A stretch of 64,000 bases of DNA from Nostoc sp. LEGE 06077 (GCF_015207705.1 NZ_JADEWI010000012.1:1-64000); one strand, 5' to 3'. Counted from the first letter of the stretch, positions 1 through 9,386 are shown. Made by a program: numbers and translations. The notes: generated by a model not told the origin, from the sequence alone.

Positions 1-216
1 TTGCGAAGATAAAAAGAGTAATCGAGACTTAGCCAAAGTTCGAGTTGTCGGTGAGCATATTAATCGGAAACTAAAGATATTTAAAATCTTGTCTGACCGT
101 TATCGCAATCGGAGAAAAAGATTTAGTTTGAGATTTAATCTCATCGCTGGTTTGTACAACTATGAGCTTCGTCTCCCTAAAACTGAATCTGCTTAACTGA
201 CTTTTGCAAGAGGTCT
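1..216 (+). mobile_element. 3' end of an IS5-type insertion sequence (transposase C-terminus plus terminal repeat)
   Basis: An open frame from base 2 to the TAA at 194-196 encodes 64 residues, basic and ending in a stretch containing EHINRKLKIFKIL, RYRNRRKRF and NLIAGLYNYEL. This is the usual C-terminus of IS5-group DDE transposases in cyanobacteria; the catalytic part lies outside the window. Bases 199-216 (GACTTTTGCAAGAGGTCT) fit the right terminal inverted repeat of such elements, so the element probably ends near 216. The left end cannot be checked. Family assignment is from recalled sequence similarity. Confidence 0.75.
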
Positions 217-291
217 AATAAATAGCAATATTAGGCTAACTTAAATATCTAGCGCCAATTACACTGTAGTCATTAAAAGTGAATAAAAGTT

Positions 292-2148
292 ATGGCTGAA
301 AGCACAGAAGAAGAAAATGTTGGCGTTAATAGAGAAGAAGCTGAAAGTATTCTCAAGAGATTCTTGGATAACAAAGATTATAGAGTTTTAGCTATTAACG
401 GAAAATGGGGTATTGGAAAAACCTATTTAGTTCAAACATTTTTAAATAAACATACAGAAAGCTATTATTTGTATGCTTCTGTTTTTGGTATTTCTTCAAT
501 TGAACAATTAAAGTCAAGGTTAATAGCTAATTACAAAAATAATCTAAAGTTTGATAATCAATCTTCTCAAAGAAAAACTGAGTTAGTTGTTAATTCTACC
601 AATAAATCTCTATTTAATATCTTTGAATGGTTCAAGCGTACTTTGGAAAGATTAGAGAAAACTCCAAAAATGGACTTATCATTTTCAGAAAATTCCTCTA
701 TCCCAATAGCAGGATCGTTAATTTCTATTGCTGGTGATTTAGCACTTGAGATACTTTTTAATTTAAACGTTAAAGAAAATTCGATTATATGTATTGATGA
801 CCTTGAAAGAAAATCCCAACTAACGCTAGAAGAGATACTTGGGTTTGTTGAATATCTAGTGCAAGAACGCAAATGCAAACTTATTATTATTTATAATGAA
901 GATAATCTAGTAGAAACAGATAAAAAAGCCTTAAATGATTATCGAGAGAAAGTAATTGATAGAGAATTGAAATTTGCACCAACAGTAAAAGAAAACTTAG
1001 ATTTCATATTTAAAGATCATCTTAATGCAGAGATAATTAAAAATGTTTTTATAAAGACGGGTACAAATAATATTCGAGTTATACGCAAAACTAAATGGCT
1101 TATTGATGAACTTATTCACTTCATACAGGATTGGGAAGATAGTTTACGTCATCAAGTTTTAATAAATAGTATTGTTATTACTGTGGCAAAACTCGATACA
1201 GATTTTTGTAAACGCTTATCTTTTGATGGTATAGATCCTATTGACACTATAATATTATCACGAGCCTACAACTATCAACAACTTCAACAATATCAAACAA
1301 AATATCAAGATGAAGATCAGAAAACTACTATAAAGAAATTAGAATTTCTGCAAAAAATAGAAGAAATGGGTTATAGATATCTAGAACAACTAGATGAATT
1401 AATAAGTAAATTAGTTAATACTCCATCATCAGATTCCACTGAATCAAAATTTAGGGAAAAAGGTCATATTCTCAATCAAAGAGAAAAAAGAAATCAAATT
1501 ATTGAAAAATTGAATGATTTGCAAAAAATATATTACAAGAACAGTTACTACAACTCATTTGCAGATAATGAGCAAGATATCATTAATGGAATTGTTACTT
1601 TTCTCAAAGAAAATTATCTTCAATTGAGCCTTGAAGAATTTGAAAGAATTGAAAGATTTGCATCAATTTTAGGACTTGATATTTCTGAATATGAAAAACC
1701 TTTATTGGAAAAAATATTAACGGAAATTTTTGAACATAATTTTTATGAAAATTTAAGTAATTTTTTTCTAAAATTACTTAAATATCCTGATTTACAATCA
1801 TCTTTGAACGATAAAATCAAGGAATATCACCAAACATTAGACATTACTACAGTCTTGAAAAATATAATTAATCCTGATTCATTTTCAAGATCACCTAGAC
1901 TACAACAAGATATTGAGTTCTTAAGAAGTCTTACTTCTGATGAATATTGTCAATGGCTTAAAAAAGATCATCCTGATTTATTGCGAATGGTTGAATGGAT
2001 TCTTAATTCCGGGTATCAACCTGCACCCAAAAATTTAGAACAAGCTATTCGTAAATTAGCTGAATCTAGCCAGATAAATAAAATTAGAGCCAAGTGTCTT
2101 TATAAAATAGATATAGATTATCCTTCTAATAGTGATACTACAAATTAG
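292..2148 (+). CDS. KAP-type P-loop NTPase
   Basis: A 618-residue protein with an N-terminal P-loop ATPase domain. Walker A is GKWGIGKT at residues 37-44. Walker B is IICIDDLER, with the acidic pair at D169-D170, followed by a segment (LIIIYNEDNL) typical of KAP-family NTPases. The C-terminal half is helical, charged and unassigned. No transmembrane segment is evident, although many KAP proteins have one between the Walker motifs; residues about 140-160 (GSLISIAGDLALEILF) are weakly hydrophobic. The gene is very AT-rich, lacks HIP1 sites, and lies 76 bp after an IS end, suggesting recent acquisition. KAP and related STAND NTPases occur in bacterial defence loci, but a defence role here is inference. 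The ATG start has only a weak ribosome site. Confidence 0.75.
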   Translation: MAESTEEENVGVNREEAESILKRFLDNKDYRVLAINGKWGIGKTYLVQTFLNKHTESYYLYASVFGISSIEQLKSRLIANYKNNLKFDNQSSQRKTELVVNSTNKSLFNIFEWFKRTLERLEKTPKMDLSFSENSSIPIAGSLISIAGDLALEILFNLNVKENSIICIDDLERKSQLTLEEILGFVEYLVQERKCKLIIIYNEDNLVETDKKALNDYREKVIDRELKFAPTVKENLDFIFKDHLNAEIIKNVFIKTGTNNIRVIRKTKWLIDELIHFIQDWEDSLRHQVLINSIVITVAKLDTDFCKRLSFDGIDPIDTIILSRAYNYQQLQQYQTKYQDEDQKTTIKKLEFLQKIEEMGYRYLEQLDELISKLVNTPSSDSTESKFREKGHILNQREKRNQIIEKLNDLQKIYYKNSYYNSFADNEQDIINGIVTFLKENYLQLSLEEFERIERFASILGLDISEYEKPLLEKILTEIFEHNFYENLSNFFLKLLKYPDLQSSLNDKIKEYHQTLDITTVLKNIINPDSFSRSPRLQQDIEFLRSLTSDEYCQWLKKDHPDLLRMVEWILNSGYQPAPKNLEQAIRKLAESSQINKIRAKCLYKIDIDYPSNSDTTN

Positions 2149-2347
2149 TTTTTGAAAGACCTATGCATTCAACTTGTATATTAGTGGTAGCTAACTGATC
2201 TCTTCACAATGATTCTGTTAATTGGTGAGGATAACCTAATCAAATGGTTGTTTGATAATATGCTAGGTTAATATGTAAAATGATAAAAGAAAGAGAAAAG
2301 CGATTGCTCATCTAGCATTTTAATTAAAAGTTATTTAATAACACATT

Positions 2348-2680
2348 TTATCCCACAGCAAAGTCAGTGTAATGTCGCATTTTTGGCGGATCAAAACCTA
2401 AAACAATATCTTGCTTGGGAACACCCAATTCTACTAATTCATTTGCAATACCTACTTCTGTACCATCCTGCTGAACCCATATTTTGCCATTGATGATATC
2501 GAGGTGAAGGACTGTACCATATACCCGCTTAGAATTGCGCCAACCAACATAAACTAGTTGGTAGTGGTCATGTTCGATATCAAAAATAGTTTGAGCTTGG
2601 ATGCGTTCATCCCACACAAGTTTAGCGTGTTTGTTTAGCAAATTCTTTATATGTTGTTTATATTCATCGACGGTAGCCAT
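2348..2680 (-). CDS. xisI: XisI-like fdxN-element excision controlling factor
   Basis: A 110-residue protein matching the XisI family along its length: an N-terminal helix starting MATVDEYKQHIKNLL, a central IFDIEHDHYQLVYVGW beta segment, then DIINGKIWVQQDGTE and the C-terminal GVPKQDIVLGF motif. In Anabaena XisI and XisH, with the recombinase XisF, are needed for excision of the fdxN element; homologues are widespread and multicopy in cyanobacteria that lack such an element. It follows xisH on the same strand with a 34-bp overlap, implying translational coupling. No recombinase is present nearby, so an excision role at this locus is unsupported; some authors regard these pairs as toxin-antitoxin- or nuclease-like. 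Confidence 0.85.
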   Translation of the reverse strand: MATVDEYKQHIKNLLNKHAKLVWDERIQAQTIFDIEHDHYQLVYVGWRNSKRVYGTVLHLDIINGKIWVQQDGTEVGIANELVELGVPKQDIVLGFDPPKMRHYTDFAVG

Positions 2681-3084
2681 CGTTCAATTACCTCCCTATC
2701 AATATCGTAGATCAATAAAAGAAGTTGATTCTGCACTACAAGTGCTTGAATAAACGAGGTTGCAAAAAATCGCTCGTAAATATCGCTGGACACAGCTAAA
2801 TACAAAACTCGTTGTGGATCTTGAGAATTTAAGGCAGACCTATATGCTATAAATTGCCCTAAAGCTCCGTAAAACTCGGAAATTTTTGATGGGCCAAGAA
2901 AGCTTTTGATTTCTATAGCGATTTTCCATCCTTCTCTCTCGGCTGCAATTACTTTTTTTGCACCAAGGTCAATAGCTAAGTCAAATGTACCTGCTTGCAA
3001 CGGGTAGGGGTCATGTGTAATTAGCCAGCCATCTTTTTTGAGAGCAGTTTTGACAACTTCATGAAAGGCATCTCTAGCAGACAA
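2647..3084 (-). CDS. xisH: XisH-like protein (restriction-endonuclease-like fold)
   Basis: A 145-residue protein of the XisH family. It shows the typical N-terminus (SARDAFHEVVKTALKKDGW), the HDPYPLQ motif, and a candidate PD-(D/E)XK-like core: FDLAIDLGAKKVIAAE followed by IAIEIKSF, where the D, E and K could form a nuclease centre. XisH proteins are known to have an endonuclease-like fold. The reading frame begins at a TTG codon (3082-3084), which aligns with the family start, and no strong Shine-Dalgarno is visible. It is the first gene of the xisH-xisI pair and overlaps xisI by 34 bp. Confidence 0.85.
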   Translation of the reverse strand: MSARDAFHEVVKTALKKDGWLITHDPYPLQAGTFDLAIDLGAKKVIAAEREGWKIAIEIKSFLGPSKISEFYGALGQFIAYRSALNSQDPQRVLYLAVSSDIYERFFATSFIQALVVQNQLLLLIYDIDREVIERWLPSMNINNI

Positions 3085-3207
3085 AGTTAAATATTACTCA
3101 AAAAAATGTGTTGACAAGCAACTATTATCTCAAAAATCAAGGTTTATATTTCTAAATTTCTGTGGAGGATGCTTTAAACGGCTAATTTTGATTAGACTAC
3201 TATGTAA

Positions 3208-3429
3208 AATAGTAAAAGCAATGCCACTAATTTAATACCTGAAGAATTTGTTTTAGATCCATCAGATACAGAATTCACAGCAACTGGATTAAAAGTTATT
3301 TCTAAAGTAAGAGTAACTAGAGTGGTTACAATTGAGCGTAGATTAATTACCAGACGCATAGGTAAATTGGGAGCGAACCAAATTCAGCAGTTAAATAAAC
3401 TCATGCTTCAAGCGTTTCAATTGACATAA
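3208..3429 (+). pseudogene. 5'-truncated MazF/PemK-like toxin remnant
   Basis: The frame is open from just after the stop at 3205-3207 to the TAA at 3427-3429 and contains no plausible start codon near its beginning. It translates to about 73 residues including TGLKVISKVRVTRVVTIER and RRIGKLGANQIQQLN, which resemble the C-terminal half of MazF/PemK toxins: the strand that follows the substrate loop, then the final helix with the R-x-x-G-K-L motif. The N-terminal half of the toxin is missing and no antitoxin lies upstream. It therefore looks like a decayed type II toxin gene beside xisHI. The assignment is from motif recognition only. Confidence 0.55.
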
Positions 3430-3510
3430 TAGCAATCAAAGAGCGATCGCTATGAGTCTAACTACAGCAAAACAGTCAATAGACAAAACTTAAGCGTTCA
3501 TTGATAATAA

Positions 3511-3807
3511 TCATTTTTCTAAAAAATTTGTAATTTTAAAATTTGATGTACCCTCCCAGCAGTGGTTTAAACACGCGTTTACTTGAGCATCTGCTACATC
3601 AGTAGATTCTTTAGACGCATTCAACTGTACGGCTGTCACAATGTACTCAAAAATAATGACAAACTGTTTTTGAGGCGAAATTCTCTCAACTACAATTGTT
3701 TCACCTACCTGGGGTATTTGGGGCAAATTGACTACAAATGTTTCAATTTTTGGTTTATCTAGTGGATTTTTGAAATTGAAGTATTTACAGTAAACGATAA
3801 TTTTCAC
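3511..3807 (-). CDS. Small hypothetical protein downstream of a 544-residue protein gene
   Basis: A 98-residue protein with no recognised domain. The first half is beta-rich (MKIIVYCKYFNF, IETFVVNLPQIPQVGETIVV), and the QVGETIVV segment looks like a small beta-barrel fold. The C-terminal part has two Cys and a Trp (NACLNHCWEG). It lies 60 bp downstream of the next gene on the same strand and may share its transcript. No signal peptide or membrane segment is seen. Confidence 0.55.
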   Translation of the reverse strand: MKIIVYCKYFNFKNPLDKPKIETFVVNLPQIPQVGETIVVERISPQKQFVIIFEYIVTAVQLNASKESTDVADAQVNACLNHCWEGTSNFKITNFLEK

Positions 3808-3867
3808 AATAATTAAATTTCAAAGGTCAATGGTTATTAATGATTTTCTATTCTGCTGCTTAATTTA

Positions 3868-5502
3868 TTATTTACCTCGCCACATCTTTTGTAAAAACTT
3901 AACACCTTTTCCCAATATTTTTTCTAAACCAAGCATAATTCGATCAAGCAACTTTAGAATTTTCTCTAATAAGTGTTGTTCATATTCAATGGAAGTGGCT
4001 TTAATTTCTATCCAGTCTGGCTGAATTTCAACTTGATGATTATGGCTTTGATGTTGGATAATTTCTCTTACCTTACTTTCATTCTGAGAAATACTAGTTT
4101 CAGTTGGTTTAACATACTCAACTTTTCCAGATACTTTTGTGCTTGACGTAAGGTGGTGATTAGGCTTTTTCCGTCTGACTAAACCAGAGCCAGTTTTTGC
4201 TTGTGATACAGTCAATTTTGTTTGTGGAGATAACCTGACTGATGTACTAGGAGATAGGGGAGGATTTATCTTTGGTGTTGGGTTTGCTGTTTGCTCAGTA
4301 TCTAGCTCAGAATTACCAAATAAATCGCCCCAACTTAACCAAGGATCTATGACTTTATTTTGATTGTGTAATTGACGTTTTTTAGATCGAACCTGATAAT
4401 TTTTAGAAGGCAATAATTTTTCTTGGGTGTAGCTAAGAGTATTATCTGAATCAAGTTTTTTACCTTTAGCAACACCAAAAAAATAATTGATGGCTGCCTC
4501 AATTAAAGTTTGAAAATTCAGCGTTTGTGTTTCTAAACTATCTGATGTAACAGTAATCTCTGCTGGAGTAACTAACTCGTCTTTTCCATAAAGAAATACA
4601 TTAAATTTTGTACGAGTTATGTTAATAATCTCTTGGCTATTTTGTTGAACTGGAAATAAAGATTTTTCTTCTAATTTAGCAAAAATAGTATCCAAAATTT
4701 CTAAGATTCTGCCAGAATTGATTAACTCTGGGCTGATTCCTGTCGCTGCTAATGAAATATTGCTTGTATGCTCACCTGTTAACTTGGCTAATAAACGATG
4801 AATTTCTGGTAATAATTCCGGCTGTTTCTCAGATATAGTTAATTGTTGATACTGCCAGTAACTAGCAACTTCACTAATAATTCTGTCTAATAATTTTGTT
4901 TGTTGTTGAGGTGTCAAAATATCGAGAATTTGATTATTAGCAGTCACTAACACTAAGTTACGATTTTCCAGAGTTGTAGCAATTCCTTGTACTTCTGGCA
5001 AATAACGTTGGAGAACATTCTTTAGCTGAGGCGAGGTGAGATGGCTGGGGGAATTGTCTGAAATCGTTAAGGATTGAGACAGATCGGAGTTATTTGTTTT
5101 ACTATGTGGAAACAATTTCTGCCACCATGTTGCCAAGAGTTGAAAACTTGGTGGCGTTTTTGGAGAAGTGACAGATATTTCCGTAGATGGAAGCTTTTGG
5201 ATTACTTCTAAGACACGCTGTATAGGCGTATCAGCAGTTGGGGGAGTTTCAAGTGGGCGATCGCTATAATTTGGTTGTAACTTTAGCTTAGTTTGTGGTT
5301 CTTTGGTATACAGCGTTTTCACCTTGGACTCGGTTGACTGTAATAGTAGATACAACGGGTAAAGTAATGCTTCTACACCCCATTTAGTAGCAACTTGCAC
5401 TTGTCGAAAGGATTGTTCCCATCGTTCTGTCAACCGCCGAGATTGCTGGTGGACAAAGTTAAAGAGTCTGCTTTGATAACGCCCAGAAGAACCAGATGAC
5501 AT
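3868..5502 (-). CDS. Conserved cyanobacterial hypothetical protein (544 aa)
   Basis: A 544-residue protein with no family I can name. The N-terminus is basic and aromatic (GRYQSRLFNFVHQQSRRLTE), followed by a moderately hydrophobic patch (LLYPLYLLLQ) that could associate with membranes. The middle is low-complexity Ser/Thr/Pro-rich. A second patch with VLVTANNQILDILTPQQQ is predicted globular. The extreme C-terminus is an amphipathic helix with LLEKILKLLDRIMLGLEKILGKG. The gene contains a HIP1 site, so it appears native. It is divergently oriented to the GH38 gene, with 112 bp between the two starts. Confidence 0.7.
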   Translation of the reverse strand: MSSGSSGRYQSRLFNFVHQQSRRLTERWEQSFRQVQVATKWGVEALLYPLYLLLQSTESKVKTLYTKEPQTKLKLQPNYSDRPLETPPTADTPIQRVLEVIQKLPSTEISVTSPKTPPSFQLLATWWQKLFPHSKTNNSDLSQSLTISDNSPSHLTSPQLKNVLQRYLPEVQGIATTLENRNLVLVTANNQILDILTPQQQTKLLDRIISEVASYWQYQQLTISEKQPELLPEIHRLLAKLTGEHTSNISLAATGISPELINSGRILEILDTIFAKLEEKSLFPVQQNSQEIINITRTKFNVFLYGKDELVTPAEITVTSDSLETQTLNFQTLIEAAINYFFGVAKGKKLDSDNTLSYTQEKLLPSKNYQVRSKKRQLHNQNKVIDPWLSWGDLFGNSELDTEQTANPTPKINPPLSPSTSVRLSPQTKLTVSQAKTGSGLVRRKKPNHHLTSSTKVSGKVEYVKPTETSISQNESKVREIIQHQSHNHQVEIQPDWIEIKATSIEYEQHLLEKILKLLDRIMLGLEKILGKGVKFLQKMWRGK

Positions 5503-5614
5503 GGTAATGATTTATGAGTTCGAGTTTTGTTTAGTTTTAGTTGTGAGACTCCCGCCAAAAAATAGATAACGACAAACTGTTAATCATCGTAAGTGCCATC
5601 ATCTTAGCGAAAAT

Positions 5615-8600
5615 ATGACCCCTCCTGTATCTCAATCTCAGACAAATTTAATCTCCGAGACTATTGAGCAATTACGCTCTTGTTGTCAAGTTAATGTTCA
5701 GTCTACTTGGCTATACCAGGAATGTGACCAGAGTATTACTGATGTTGTTACATCTAATTGGTCTGATTGGCAACCTGTAGAGTTAAATGCTAAAGGACAT
5801 ATCGCTTGGACAGCGGGAAAACAAGTTTTATGGCTGGTACAAAAGCTAGTAGTTCCCCAAGATTTACAGGGTTATGCTTTGGCGGGTTTGTCTTTGCGCT
5901 TGTCTTTGGTTTGGTGGGCTGATGCGGCTGAGGTTTATGTTAATAGTGAATTAGTCCAAACAGGAGATTTGTTTGATTTTTACCCCAGAGTATTGTTGAG
6001 TCAAAATGTATCTTTTGGAGATGAGTTTATCGTAGCTTTGCGCTTGGTCAGTCCGGGACATGATAATGGGGCTTTGATGCGATCGCTTTTAGTCTACGAG
6101 TCTACCGATTATCATCATCCTGACCCTGGTTTTGTGGCTGATGAGTTGGCGGTGGCGCAGTTGTATTTGGACAAGTTTGCGCCGGAACGGTTGGATGGGT
6201 TGGCGGCGGAGATAGAAAGAACGAACCGCAGAGGCACAGAGTTCGCGGAGAAAGAGAGGGAAGAGTGGGACAAATATCTTTTGTCTTTACGCCAAAAGTT
6301 ATTTCAATCTAAAATCCAAACTCTAAAATCTAAAATTTGCTTGTTAGGTCACGCCCATTTAGATTTAGCGTGGTTGTGGCCTGTGAATGAAACCTGGAAT
6401 GCAGCCCAAAATACTTTTGAGTCGGTTCTAAAATTACAAAAAGACTTTCCCGAATTAATTTTTTGTCATTCTACGCCCGCCCTTTATGCTTGGGTGGAAG
6501 AACATCGCCCAGATTTATTTGCAGCCATCCAACAAGCTGTAGCGGCGGGAACTTGGGAAATTATTGGCGCTACGTGGGTTGAACCAGAATTAAATTTGAT
6601 TAGTGGTGAATCGATCGCCCGTCAGTTATTGTATGGCCAGCGATATTATCAAGAAAAATTTGGCAAGCTTTCGACCATAGTTTGGGTTCCTGACAGCTTT
6701 GGTTTTTGTGCAACTTTACCGCAGTTTTTTGCTAATGCAGGTGTGGAATATTTTGTCACTCAAAAACTGCGGTGGAATGATACTACTAAATTTGATTATG
6801 GGGCTTTTTGGTGGCGATCGCCTGATGGTAGTCAAGTATTTAGTTTGATGTCTGCACCTGTAGGTGAAGGCATTGACCCAATTAAAATGGCAGCTTACAC
6901 TCTAGAATGGCAAGCCCAAACAAATTTACAAGCATCACTCTGGCTTCCTGGTGTGGGCGACCACGGCGGCGGCCCTACCCGTGATATGTTGGAAATTGCT
7001 CAACGCTGGCAACATTCCCCAGTTTTCCCAGAATTAGAATTTACAACCGCCGAGAAGTATTTACAACAAATTAATCAAGCAGACTTTCCTAGTTGGGATG
7101 ATGAACTATATCTGGAATTCCATCGCGGCTGTTACACTACTCATGCTGATCAAAAGCGGTGGAATCGATATAGTGAAAATTTACTCTATCAAGCTGAACT
7201 CTTTGCGACTTTAGCAACTATTACTTGTGGCGCAACCTATCCCAAAGCAGACATAGAAAAAGCTTGGAAACAAGTATTATTTAATCAATTTCACGATATT
7301 TTACCTGGTTCTTCGATTACTCAAGTTTATACCGATGCTTTGCCAGAGTGGCAGCAAGTCCAACAAGTGGGGACAAGAATATTAGAAGAGTCAATGCAAG
7401 CGATCGCATCTCACTTTACCTTACCAGAACCACCAGAGCCAAATAGTTTACCGATTTTCGTCTTTAATTCTCTCAATTGGCAGCGTTCTGAGGCAGTTGC
7501 TGTCACCTTACCCACAACTAACCCAGCATGGCAGATATATGATGTCGCTGGCAATCAACTCATATCTCAATTAACTCAACCAACAACACTACTATTTTTA
7601 GCCACCGATATTCCCCCTGTCGGCTACCGTTTATTTTGGCTAGTTCCAGCATCCCAACTCCCCAGCAACTCACCATCACCCACCCCTGATTTTGTCCTCG
7701 AAAATCAATTTCTGCGGGTAGTTATTGACCCAGATACAGGTGATTTATCCAGCGTTTTTGATAAAACTCACCAACGCGAAGTATTACGTGGTGCAGGAAA
7801 TCAATTGCAAGCCTTTAAAGATAGTGGTCAATATTGGGATGCGTGGAATATAGATCCGAATTATGTAGAACACCCCTTACCCGCCACCAGCCTCAAATCT
7901 ATTCAATTGCTAGAACAAGGGCCAGTGCAATATCGCTTACGTGTGGTGCGTCAACTAGGCGAATCGGAATTTTGTCAAGATTATATTTTACAAGCAGGTT
8001 CATCTCTGCTAAAAATTGCTTCCACCGTAAATTGGCAAGAAAATCAAGTATTTGTTAAAGCCGCCTTTCCCTTGAATGTCGAAGCAGACTTCGCTACTTA
8101 TGAAATTCCCTGCGGTGCTATTCATCGCCCCACTAAACCCCAAACCCCCGCAGAAAAAGCCAAATGGGAAGTACCCGCCTTACGGTGGGCTGATTTAACC
8201 GGAGAAACAGAACTCGGTATTTACGGAGTCAGTTTGATTAATGATTGTAAATATGGCTACGACGCTCAACCAAATCAACTCCGTCTATCTTTGTTACGCA
8301 GTCCCAACTGGCCAGACCCAGAAGCCGATCGAGGCTTTCACGAATTTACATACGCTTTGTATCCCCACGCAAATTCTTGGGAATCAGCCCAGACTGTACA
8401 ACGTGGCTACGAATTGAACATTCCCCTACAAGTCTTTTCTCCTCAGCACTCAGCGCTCCACACTCAGCACTTCACACTCAGTACTATTGACCGTATCAGT
8501 TTCTTAAATTTAACTTCTCAAAAGTTAATCTTAATGGCACTAAAACCAACAGAAAACGATCCCCAAGAGTTTATTTTGCGATGCTACGAATCACAGGGAG

Positions 8601-8767
8601 AAACAGCCGAGTTACAGTTACAGAGTGATTTAGGGCTATGTCTCGGAGAAACAGTAGATTTATTAGAACGCCCCTTAGATATTGCTGAATTTTCCGGCAG
8701 TCAGCAGTTACTTATAGTACAACCCTGGAAAATTACCACTGTCAAAGTGATACAACAATCAGAGTAA
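5615..8767 (+). CDS. Alpha-mannosidase, glycoside hydrolase family 38
   Basis: A 1050-residue retaining alpha-mannosidase with the GH38 layout. An N-terminal beta domain is followed by the Zn/catalytic motif HAHLD (H246, H248, D250) and the nucleophile motif VPDSFG (D360). Then come the GVGDHGGGPT loop, the central three-helix region ending HDILPGSSI, and a large C-terminal beta-sandwich. The length suits the bacterial/vacuolar type-II-like members, with no signal peptide, so it is presumably cytoplasmic. Residues about 203-243, just before HAHLD, are unusual: they derive from two short interspersed repeats and are absent from the expected fold (see repeat feature). HIP1 sites are frequent. 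Substrate specificity cannot be read from sequence; trimming or turnover of mannosylated glycans is the likely role. Confidence 0.92.
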   Translation: MTPPVSQSQTNLISETIEQLRSCCQVNVQSTWLYQECDQSITDVVTSNWSDWQPVELNAKGHIAWTAGKQVLWLVQKLVVPQDLQGYALAGLSLRLSLVWWADAAEVYVNSELVQTGDLFDFYPRVLLSQNVSFGDEFIVALRLVSPGHDNGALMRSLLVYESTDYHHPDPGFVADELAVAQLYLDKFAPERLDGLAAEIERTNRRGTEFAEKEREEWDKYLLSLRQKLFQSKIQTLKSKICLLGHAHLDLAWLWPVNETWNAAQNTFESVLKLQKDFPELIFCHSTPALYAWVEEHRPDLFAAIQQAVAAGTWEIIGATWVEPELNLISGESIARQLLYGQRYYQEKFGKLSTIVWVPDSFGFCATLPQFFANAGVEYFVTQKLRWNDTTKFDYGAFWWRSPDGSQVFSLMSAPVGEGIDPIKMAAYTLEWQAQTNLQASLWLPGVGDHGGGPTRDMLEIAQRWQHSPVFPELEFTTAEKYLQQINQADFPSWDDELYLEFHRGCYTTHADQKRWNRYSENLLYQAELFATLATITCGATYPKADIEKAWKQVLFNQFHDILPGSSITQVYTDALPEWQQVQQVGTRILEESMQAIASHFTLPEPPEPNSLPIFVFNSLNWQRSEAVAVTLPTTNPAWQIYDVAGNQLISQLTQPTTLLFLATDIPPVGYRLFWLVPASQLPSNSPSPTPDFVLENQFLRVVIDPDTGDLSSVFDKTHQREVLRGAGNQLQAFKDSGQYWDAWNIDPNYVEHPLPATSLKSIQLLEQGPVQYRLRVVRQLGESEFCQDYILQAGSSLLKIASTVNWQENQVFVKAAFPLNVEADFATYEIPCGAIHRPTKPQTPAEKAKWEVPALRWADLTGETELGIYGVSLINDCKYGYDAQPNQLRLSLLRSPNWPDPEADRGFHEFTYALYPHANSWESAQTVQRGYELNIPLQVFSPQHSALHTQHFTLSTIDRISFLNLTSQKLILMALKPTENDPQEFILRCYESQGETAELQLQSDLGLCLGETVDLLERPLDIAEFSGSQQLLIVQPWKITTVKVIQQSE
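6219..6338 (+). repeat. Two repeat-derived in-frame insertions inside the GH38 gene
   Basis: Bases about 6219-6271 carry the dispersed cyanobacterial repeat of the GCAGAGGCACAGAG type, the same family as the inverted repeat near 63.64 kb. Bases 6309-6338 carry AAAATC(T/C)-type heptamer units like those at 12653-12680. Both stay in frame and encode charged, low-complexity peptide (TERTNRRGTEFAEKERE, then QSKIQTLKSKI) just before the catalytic HAHLD motif. This suggests repeat insertion into a surface linker without loss of the reading frame. Confidence 0.65.
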
Positions 8768-8922
8768 CTTTTTCGATAGCCGAAGCAGGTAGATAGACAG
8801 TCTACCGCCTAGCATAAAAGTACTGAGTGCTGAGTAAATATACTAGTCACTCTTCCATGCTTGGTTATTAAATAAGTTTCATCAAAACTGCCTTCTGCCT
8901 CCTATCTCCTGCCTCCTACCTT

Positions 8923-9054
8923 CTAATCTTCGTGATCGTCAAAGGGATCTCCCAACTCCTTGCTTGGTGGGCCAAATGAGGTATAAACTCCATACGCTGT
9001 AATGGCTACAAGGATTGCGCCGACAGAAATGCTAAGAACTATTGCGGGTTCCAT
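8923..9054 (-). CDS. psbN: PsbN, photosystem II assembly factor
   Basis: A short gene for 43 residues starting MEPAIVLSISVGAILVAIT and ending FGPPSKELGDPFDDHED. This is the PsbN signature: one N-terminal transmembrane helix, then a conserved FGPPS and acidic tail. PsbN is required for PSII assembly and repair and is not a stable PSII subunit. It lies divergent to psbH, the normal cyanobacterial and plastid arrangement, with 85 bp between the two starts serving both promoters. Confidence 0.95.
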   Translation of the reverse strand: MEPAIVLSISVGAILVAITAYGVYTSFGPPSKELGDPFDDHED

Positions 9055-9139
9055 AAAATATAGATTTATTATGAGTGCTATTCTTATAGAATATTACAGA
9101 AGATTAAAAAAAGCTTTGGCAACTAATCTTAGGTGAACT

Positions 9140-9343
9140 ATGGCACAACGGACTAGGTTGGGAGATATCCTGAGACCTTTGAATTCTGAGTATGGTAAAG
9201 TGGCTCCAGGCTGGGGAACTACCCCCGTAATGGCCGTTTTTATGGGGCTATTTTTCGTGTTTTTGCTAATTATTCTGCAACTTTACAATAGATCAATCAC
9301 AATTCAGGATGTGTTGGTTGATTGGCGCAGCTTAGGCGGCTAA
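9140..9343 (+). CDS. psbH: Photosystem II protein H
   Basis: A 67-residue Psb[22 protein letters not shown], the conserved APGWGTTP motif, one transmembrane helix ([16 protein letters not shown]) and the lumenal tail [15 protein letters not shown]. It is a small thylakoid PSII core subunit near CP47 and the QB site. Length and motif order are normal for cyanobacteria, which lack the plant phosphorylation tail. A rho-independent terminator follows 43 bp after the stop, so it is probably monocistronic. Confidence 0.97.
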   Translation: MAQRTRLGDILRPLNSEYGKVAPGWGTTPVMAVFMGLFFVFLLIILQLYNRSITIQDVLVDWRSLGG

Positions 9344-9386
9344 ATTTACAACGTAGCAATCAAGCTTGCGTATTCAGCGAACTTAC

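Noticed and set aside
2348-3084. An fdxN-type excision element because of xisH and xisI
   Set aside because: No recombinase gene or element border is visible; xisHI homologues are common outside such elements.
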